Made by a program: the position numbers and the translations under genes
In this document: one piece after another, positions 58,531 to 64,000 of the stretch
Position numbering within the stretch: position 1 is the stretch's first letter
Layout: the number at the start of each line of letters is the position of its first letter
Notes under the pieces: generated by a model
Told to the model about the DNA's origin: nothing
The model's input: the letters and a program-made list of their open reading frames with translations, nothing else
Database searches by the model: none
Source: Pogostemon cablin
Lineage: Eukaryota; Streptophyta; Magnoliopsida; Lamiales; Lamiaceae
Assembly: GCA_023678885.1 (NCBI GenBank)
Contig: CM042996.1
Location: forward strand, 15,744,602-15,808,601
Direction: 5' to 3'
Length of the DNA: 64,000 nt

Positions 58531-60414
58531 CTTGGAGAGGTTTTTTACTAAGAGGGTATAATAAGATTTCATATAAATTTCAATGATATACTGTATACAT
58601 GAATTTCTCTATCTTATTTGAGTTACATTTATTATTTGTTAGAGATTAAGAAATATAATATTTTAATATGTAGTGAAATGAGAAATTATAATATTTTAAT
58701 ATAAAATGGGTATTTTGTATTAGTAAAGTATATATATATTTTTTTGGGACGCCCTAATTAATGAAATGTAACTTTTTTCCCAGGTTTATTCAAAAATTAA
58801 TGTATGTAAGAAGTATGTGGTGATATGGATAAAAGCATACCAAATTAATATGAGAGAAAAAAATGTAAAAGAAATAATAGTATTAATTAAAGAGAGAAAA
58901 TATATATATAAGAATGAGTGGGTAAATTAATAAACTTTATATTGTATATATATATACCTGAGTCTGGAATTTGAAAACCAAAATTTAATTTTTAAAACCG
59001 AAAACAAAAGTATCTAATTTTAGGGTGTAATTATAATTACCCTACGAAAAATGTATTTGGACCATAAAATTTTTTTATGGAACTGATTTTAAGAGTAATA
59101 CTTTAGCATGTATAATTATTTTAGGATTTGTACGTACCTAGGATAGGTAGATCCGAGGATCTCCTTTTGGCCATATTTTCGCCACGTGTAACCATCTTCT
59201 GGAGGAAGGTCGAGATTTCCCATTTGAGGTGCTGGAACCTTCTTCACTACCTTCTCACCCTCTTCCTTCCTAATTTCTCAATATGAAAAAAGGAAATTTT
59301 TAATTCAAAATCCACTATTTATTTGCAACCTTCTCAACTTTACACATGTTAATGCTTATAATACCGTTTTAAATCTGATGCAAATCTCTACATTATAACA
59401 TGACCACATTGAATATCAGATCGCATCTTCTACGTCATTTTCGTATATAATTTTGTGTACCATACTTTTAAATGATTGAAACGTAAGGGGAAAGAAATCC
59501 AATCGTTGCCCTTAGGATTTAGGTTTTTCTTTTTAGGGTATAGTTTTCCTCTTTCTTTTACATGTCATTTATACAACAGTGTGACATAGAAGATGATGTA
59601 TTAAAATGACACGGAGAATTCAACTGCCCTAAATATGTATGTATATTATGTATGTGCATGCATGCATGTGTTTTCATCATTTTCTACCATTTTATTATGG
59701 TAGAAATTTCAAAAAGAATAGTATTAGTATATATGCCAACATTAATGTTATATCACAAATTAATCTCTCTCCTAAATGTGTATCACAAATTGAGTTTCAT
59801 GTTATGCAAAAAGAAAACAATAACTCACAATTACCTAATCATTGAAGCCATATCATGTAAACAGAGTATATAATCCATATTAGCATAAGATATGTTAATA
59901 ATAATAATAATGAAACTTCTCACCTCCTCCTCTGTCTCTGCGGAGGAGAAGTTCTGTTGGGATTCGGTGCATCCACAGGCATCTGAACATCCCTTATAAC
60001 GACACCTCTGGAGCCTCCCCCGCCGTCTCTTCCAAACCCACGAACCGCAAAGTCCAGCATAGACGAGGAAGGCGGCTCGACAAGCATGTCCTTCATCTTA
60101 CCACTCTCAAAGTAGTCCAAATACTTAGCATGAGCACCCAAAAGCTCCATGGACTGATCAAGAGGCGTACTGCTCGTCGTGGTCGTGGTGGTCGAACTAG
60201 CGGCGCCGCCGCTCCTCAGCCACTCCTGAATCCCAACTCCCATTTGCCCTTGATCAGAAACCAACCTCTCCCTAATTCTACTAAAAACTCCCACAATATC
60301 TTCACAACATGTAAGAACAAAATCCTGCTGGTTACCCAAAATGGGTAGATTTTGCTCCAAATCTTTGGCCAACTTACAACCATATCTAATATACTCCAAC
60401 ACATCTTGATCCAT
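53655..60414 (-). CDS. WRKY55: Group III WRKY transcription factor, WRKY55-like
   Basis: Nuclear W-box-binding regulator; in Arabidopsis WRKY55 acts in leaf senescence and defence. Exons on the minus strand are 60414-59924, 59269-59138 and 54129-53655; all junctions are GT-AG, phase 2 and in frame, giving 365 aa. The N-terminus (residues 1-50) is a conserved helical segment (YIRYGCKLAKDLEQNLP), then Ser/Thr- and Gly-rich linkers, and a basic RQRRR at the exon 1/2 join. WRKYGQK is at about residues 194-200. The zinc finger is canonical C-X7-C-X23-H-X-C (AYYRCTHQKFYQC to THTC). The second intron splits the conserved arginine codon (R-type site). The C-terminal ~130 residues are Pro/Ser-rich and end acidic. 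Intron 2 is 5,008 bp. Start chosen at the first ATG of exon 1; clade assignment rests on the APQMGNLDLPPEDGYTWRKY-type lead-in and AYYRCTHQK. Confidence 0.9.
54289..54505. mobile_element. GTGAGA-ended MITE in intron 2, orientation 1
   Basis: Right end GATCTCACACAAGTTTGCC; the interior is the inverse of 56141-56375 (AAAAGTGATATTCAATT). Confidence 0.5.
55108..55203. mobile_element. Short Stowaway-type MITE in intron 2
   Basis: Ends TACTTCCTCTATCTGCTC and TCGGGACAAAAGGAGTA; inverted relative of 11117-11213 (shared GAGAGCTTTATTCAGTTAAA). Confidence 0.7.
55348..55533. mobile_element. Possible Stowaway-type MITE in intron 2
   Basis: Starts TGCTCCCTCTGTTTTTCC; right end CGGTTAGAAGAAGTA eroded; interior has a duplicated ATAATTTTATATATAATA. 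Confidence 0.4.
56141..56375. mobile_element. GTGAGA-ended MITE in intron 2, orientation 2
   Basis: Ends GCAAAAACTTGTGTGAGATT and GTGAGACAGTCTCACACAAA; terminal inverted repeats clear. Confidence 0.65.
58094..58340. mobile_element. Foldback MITE with GGTTAATTGCAAAAAAACCA ends
   Basis: Right end TTTTTTTTACAATTAACC. The two halves are near complements (ACCACAACCTTTAAGTATTA against AATACTTAAAAGTGG). 247 bp. Confidence 0.75.
58450..58528. repeat. (AT)n microsatellite in intron 2
   Basis: About 39 TA units; the longest simple repeat in the window. Confidence 0.97.
59421..59606. mobile_element. MULE-like MITE, family A copy 5, in intron 1
   Basis: Left ATCTTCTACGTCATTTTCG and right CAGTGTGACATAGAAGATG are decayed forms of the family A ends. 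Interior words (CCAATCGTTGCCCTTAGG, TTAGGGTATAG) match copy 2. Target duplication not resolved. It ends about 320 bp from exon 1. Confidence 0.6.
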
Positions 60415-60518
60415 AGCTGTCCGAATTAATTATATAATTATTACTACTGTTATTTTCTTACAATTAAAGAAAGTGTGTTTTTTTGCATAGGTTTATGATG
60501 ATAGGGTTTAGTGGGTGT

Positions 60519-60530
60519 GTGTATATATAT
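60519..60530 (-). promoter_or_regulatory. Possible TATA box of the WRKY55-like gene
   Basis: TATATATA run about 105-115 bp upstream of the ATG, minus strand; the only candidate at a sensible distance. Confidence 0.35.
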
Positions 60531-60967
60531 GTATGTATAAGTAAATAAAAAAGGGGAAAGTGGGGGGAAATTAATAAAAGAAGAATATGGAAAACAATAA
60601 AAAAGAAATTCAAAGTATAAAGGATATGTTGAACACGTTGAGTAGAAGAAACTTCAGAAAAAAAAAAGACTAAGTCATTGGTCTTAAATTCTTAACAAAA
60701 ATCTCATGTTTTCAGAAGTCCACGACAAGACCAAGCCTCATTGAAAACCAGGTTTGGACCATCACCAATTTTCCCAACTTTGAAGATTCATTTTAGTTCA
60801 CGTTTTGTGGACAATATATTTAATTAATTACTTTATAATTATAAATAAATATTATAGATTAGTGGGTTATTGTTGTTTTAGTTTTACAAGGGGGTTGGAG
60901 CTTAATTTATCAAAAATTGAAAGAAAAAGGTACTTAGGAAGTAATTAAATCATGTTAATTTCTAGGG

Positions 60968-60981
60968 TTGACCACTTGACT
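60968..60981 (+). promoter_or_regulatory. Double W-box upstream of the WRKY55-like gene
   Basis: TTGACC (60968-60973) and TTGACT (60976-60981), two bases apart, about 555 bp upstream of the start codon. Paired W-boxes are typical WRKY targets, so auto- or cross-regulation is possible (inference). Confidence 0.5.
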
Positions 60982-61484
60982 CCACCACTAAATTAGACCT
61001 TCTGGATTTGGAACTAATTACATTAAATTGATTTGGTCCAATAAAGTGAGAATGTTCGTCATATTTGAATTATGTTCTTTTTTATTTTTAATTAAGTTCA
61101 ATTTTAGTTGAAAATATTTTGTTGCAAATTGATATAATTATATAATCTAATCATCATGTATAGGTAATCCTGGAGTATTAATTATTTGATCTCTAGTTCT
61201 TCTAGATCGGCTGAACAACTTTTTAGTTCTAGTTAAAAATTTTAGTTGGAAAGTAAATTATTATGTTTAAGTACGTCATGTATAATTAAATTAAGTCAAT
61301 ATTAGATGTCACTATTTCTCTTGAAACTGAGTTTTTATATATACAATATTTCTATTTGTTTTCATCTCGTAAGATTGATTGTGGATAATTATAGAAAATA
61401 CTCAACATAACATAATAGCATTATGATTATTTTAATTTCAAAATGATTATTTATATCTTTTGAATATACATAATATATTTTTAT
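60982..61484. other. Upstream intergenic stretch
   Basis: AT-rich, no element recognised. Confidence 0.45.
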
Positions 61485-61762
61485 CCACTCCTTCGTTCTT
61501 TCATCACATAATAAATTTACATTTTTTTTAGCATCCCATAATAAACTTTACAAAAAAAAATTCACATCTATTTTTGACCTTAAAAATATACTTAATTACA
61601 AATTTATCACTCTCACTTACATCACATAATATATTTTATAATTTATTTATAACCTAAAAAAATTACATTCTTCAAAAGTCAATAAAATTGATAAAAGATA
61701 ATTTTTCTTGAACTTTGTATCAACAATAACAATGCAAAGTAATATGGGATGGAAGATGTATT
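61485..61762. mobile_element. Possible Stowaway-type MITE
   Basis: Starts CCACTCCTTCGTTCTTTC, ends GGGATGGAAGATGTA; interior CATCACATAATAAATTTACA repeated twice. Confidence 0.4.
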
Positions 61763-62061
61763 ATTTAAAAATACTATATTATCCTTTTAAAGCCTATAAA
61801 GTTGGTCTTAAGTACATTTTGATCTTAATCTCCATTATAAAACAATTTTACACACTCTAATGGGAAGAAGGTAACATACCAACTTAGATCGGGGACTGCC
61901 TATTCCACCCCATGTGGAACACAAGATAAAACATGGGCCAATAGATGGTGTAATAAATAAGAGAAAGAAAAGGGTACAGAGAAGAGTTTCAAAAAGATGT
62001 TAAAGTGCCACAAGATAAAACATGGGGTGGAATAAGGAATTCATGCTCATCAAGTAGAGAT

Positions 62062-62672
62062 GTAAGTGAATAAAGCGTTCGGCAAACGGCTCGTGACTCG
62101 ACTTATTAATATTTTTTATAATGTGAATATAATATTAATTTTATTATATGTATTTGATTAGTCAAATGAACACTAACGTGACCAATTTAATTTTAATCTT
62201 GTTTTATAAACAAATAGAGCTTGAACATTCATAGCTTGTTAGTTGAAAGCTCGTTTAGCGTGTTCGTGAACAAACTTGTTAAAAGCTAATTATGTTTACT
62301 TTTTTATTTATAATTTATTAATATTTTTTATAATGTGAATATAATATTAAAAATATTTAAATATGTATTTAAAATAATATTTTAGAATTCTTGTTTGTTG
62401 GTTTATTATGTCCACAAACAAAATTCTATAGGTATTCATGAACAAACATTCGTTTGTTGTTCATGCACTAATTATTAAACTTGTTCACGAATATTGTTCA
62501 CAAATGTGTTCGCGTATATGGAATTGAACATATTCACAAGTTTTAGCGGAATCAAGTTTTGATAAATGAGCTCGGACAAGGTTTTAATTTTTTAAACATG
62601 CTTAAGTTCGAGCTCGATCTCATATTCTACTTAACAAATGATACTCAAGCAATATAAAGTTTGGCTCGACTT
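62062..62672. repeat. Dispersed TCGAGCTCG/GTTCGTGAAC repeat, inverted relative of 45054-45706
   Basis: Contains CGTTCGGCAAACGGCTCG at the left and TTCGAGCTCGATCTC near 62605; opposite order to the 45 kb copy. Confidence 0.55.
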
Positions 62673-64000
62673 GATTTGTTTACTCTCCTATTACCAGATA
62701 CGCAAAACTATATATATATATATTATAATTAGCTGATTTATGACATTTTATAGGTAAAAAATAAAAATAAAAACTCATGATTTTTTCATTTGTTTTATAG
62801 GAGTAAGCAAAAATTAAAAATAAGAATGAGTTATAAAAATTGAACCGATGGAATTTGGTAATTAAAATTGTTTTCAAAATTTTGGTTTGATCTTAAAAAT
62901 ATTAAAATTTCATGAATTAATTTCAGTCTGATTATTTTTAATCTTTGACTGAGTTTGTATAGTAGTGTGGAATTCATTCTTACAAACTAATAAATGCAAA
63001 AAGGTAGCACGTAACTTTGGAAGCAGAGCTATAGGATTTGAGGCGGAGAGAAAAGTAATAATTACAGATTAAAATAAGGAAAATATTGTCTGATTTCAAT
63101 TTTTTTTTTACATTCCAATTTTTTTTTTTTAAATTTAATTTAATTTTAGTTATTTTTTACCCAATTCTAATAATTTTTTTACAAACAGATACCAAGCTTT
63201 ATCTTCATCTTTAGTTGTTGATCATCCACTGGTATATATCGTCCTTAGATTTCGCTTTTTAAATATTGTCTTACAACCTTTTCTTAATCATACTATGATT
63301 TTTTTATCTTAATCATACTTAATCATACTAATGATGATTATTGTTTTTCACAAAGGCCCTATAGGTTATACATGAAGAATGTTTTTAAGAACTTAGTCCT
63401 GCTCATAATAAACTTCATTATTATTATAGACACGAAGTTTAAGAAAAAATATTTTTTAACTAATTTTATTATTTTTCGGGTAATGTAGTATTTTTAGGTA
63501 ATAAATAAATTATAAAGTATGGTATATGAGTTTGATGGAAGTGGTAAATTTGTAATTAAGATGAACTTTTAGGGGTGTGGATTGATGTGATATTTCATGT
63601 TTTGGATGGTGAAATTTAATGTTGGACAAACAAAAATGAAAAATATGAAGTTTATTATGAGATGGAGAGAGTAATATTTTGTCGCTATTGTTTTTTGTTT
63701 TACCATAAATGTATAACATTTTTAATAACATTTCGAGCCTGTGTAGGAATTTTTAAAACTACTACACTCAGATATTTCAGTATAACAATATGAAGTAGTA
63801 ATATAAATTGAACTTTCTCGGTCATTTTTATTATTTCACCGACTTCAATCACAATGTCATTATCCCCTAAATGATTTTCACAATCATTCCCATTACTTTG
63901 AAACTTCTGATAAATTTATTTTAGTAAGAATTGCTACAAAATACATAACTACAGTGCGAAAACAAGATTCTATCCATACATCCTTAGCATAAGACTTTGG
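62673..64000. other. AT-rich right edge
   Basis: No gene. The end of a Stowaway-like element (GAGATGGAGAGAGTA) lies at 63659-63673 with a diverged TCATAATAAACTTCATTATT partner near 63410. Confidence 0.4.

Larger units (their letters stand above)
54130..59137 (-). other. 5.0 kb second intron of the WRKY55-like gene
   Basis: Bounded by donor GTACGT (59137) and acceptor AG (54131-54130). Contains an inverted pair of MITEs (54289-54505, 56141-56375), Stowaway-type copies (55108-55203, 55348-55533), a foldback MITE (58094-58340) and a 79-bp (AT)n run. 56380-58090 is plain AT-rich DNA. No nested gene seen. Confidence 0.8.

Noticed and set aside
60130..60348. Plus-strand frame opposite WRKY55-like exon 1
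   Set aside because: Antisense shadow of a real exon.

Overview
The window looks like an AT-rich plant nuclear chromosome segment, most likely from a eudicot. The evidence is two group III WRKY transcription factor genes with canonical plant introns, and many plant-type transposons: Ty1/copia and Ty3/gypsy LTR elements, short-LTR (TRIM) elements, L1-type LINEs, Helitrons and MITEs. I cannot place the species. No rRNA, tRNA or CRISPR array was found.

Only two genes look intact. A WRKY70/WRKY54-like gene lies on the plus strand (11753-13981; three exons, 287 aa). A WRKY55-like gene lies on the minus strand (60414-53655; three exons, 365 aa), with a 5.0 kb second intron. They converge: their 3' ends face each other across 39.7 kb holding no other intact gene. 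In Arabidopsis, WRKY55 and WRKY54 are adjacent loci (At2g40740 and At2g40750), so this looks like an old gene pair pushed apart by transposons. The WRKY70-like promoter carries three TGACG (TGA-bZIP) sites in 29 bp. The region upstream of the WRKY55-like gene carries a double W-box.

Layout: 0-7.3 kb holds minus-strand LTR-retrotransposon remains: a broken copia gag with LTR, a gypsy LTR plus decayed gag followed by a hairpin-forming minisatellite, and LTR-like debris. 7.3-11.3 kb holds MITEs and a large inverted pair of TTTAGGG-containing tandem repeats. 11.4-14 kb is the WRKY70-like gene. 14-18 kb holds MITEs. 18.0-21.8 kb is a TRIM element split by a 5'-truncated LINE. 22-25 kb is a possible CACTA derivative and a foldback MITE. 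25.9-35 kb holds nested MITEs, a 4.3 kb Helitron and minisatellites. 35.5-40.6 kb holds a 79-bp-LTR TRIM against a copia pol fragment, a solo gypsy LTR with perfect target duplication, a LINE fragment in a 136-bp direct repeat, and a second copy of the 4.5 kb LTR family. 41-53 kb holds MULE-like elements, more MITEs, two more Helitron-like elements and a LINE RNase H remnant. 53.6-60.4 kb is the WRKY55-like gene. 60.5-64 kb is intergenic with W-boxes and degraded repeats.

Target-site duplications, terminal motifs and exon phases were read directly by eye. Family names rest on recognised motifs, not on searches. I found no new gene system. The most unusual structures are the covarying hairpin minisatellite at 2-3.1 kb, the layered insertions at 18-21.8 and 37-39.4 kb, and the Helitron pair.
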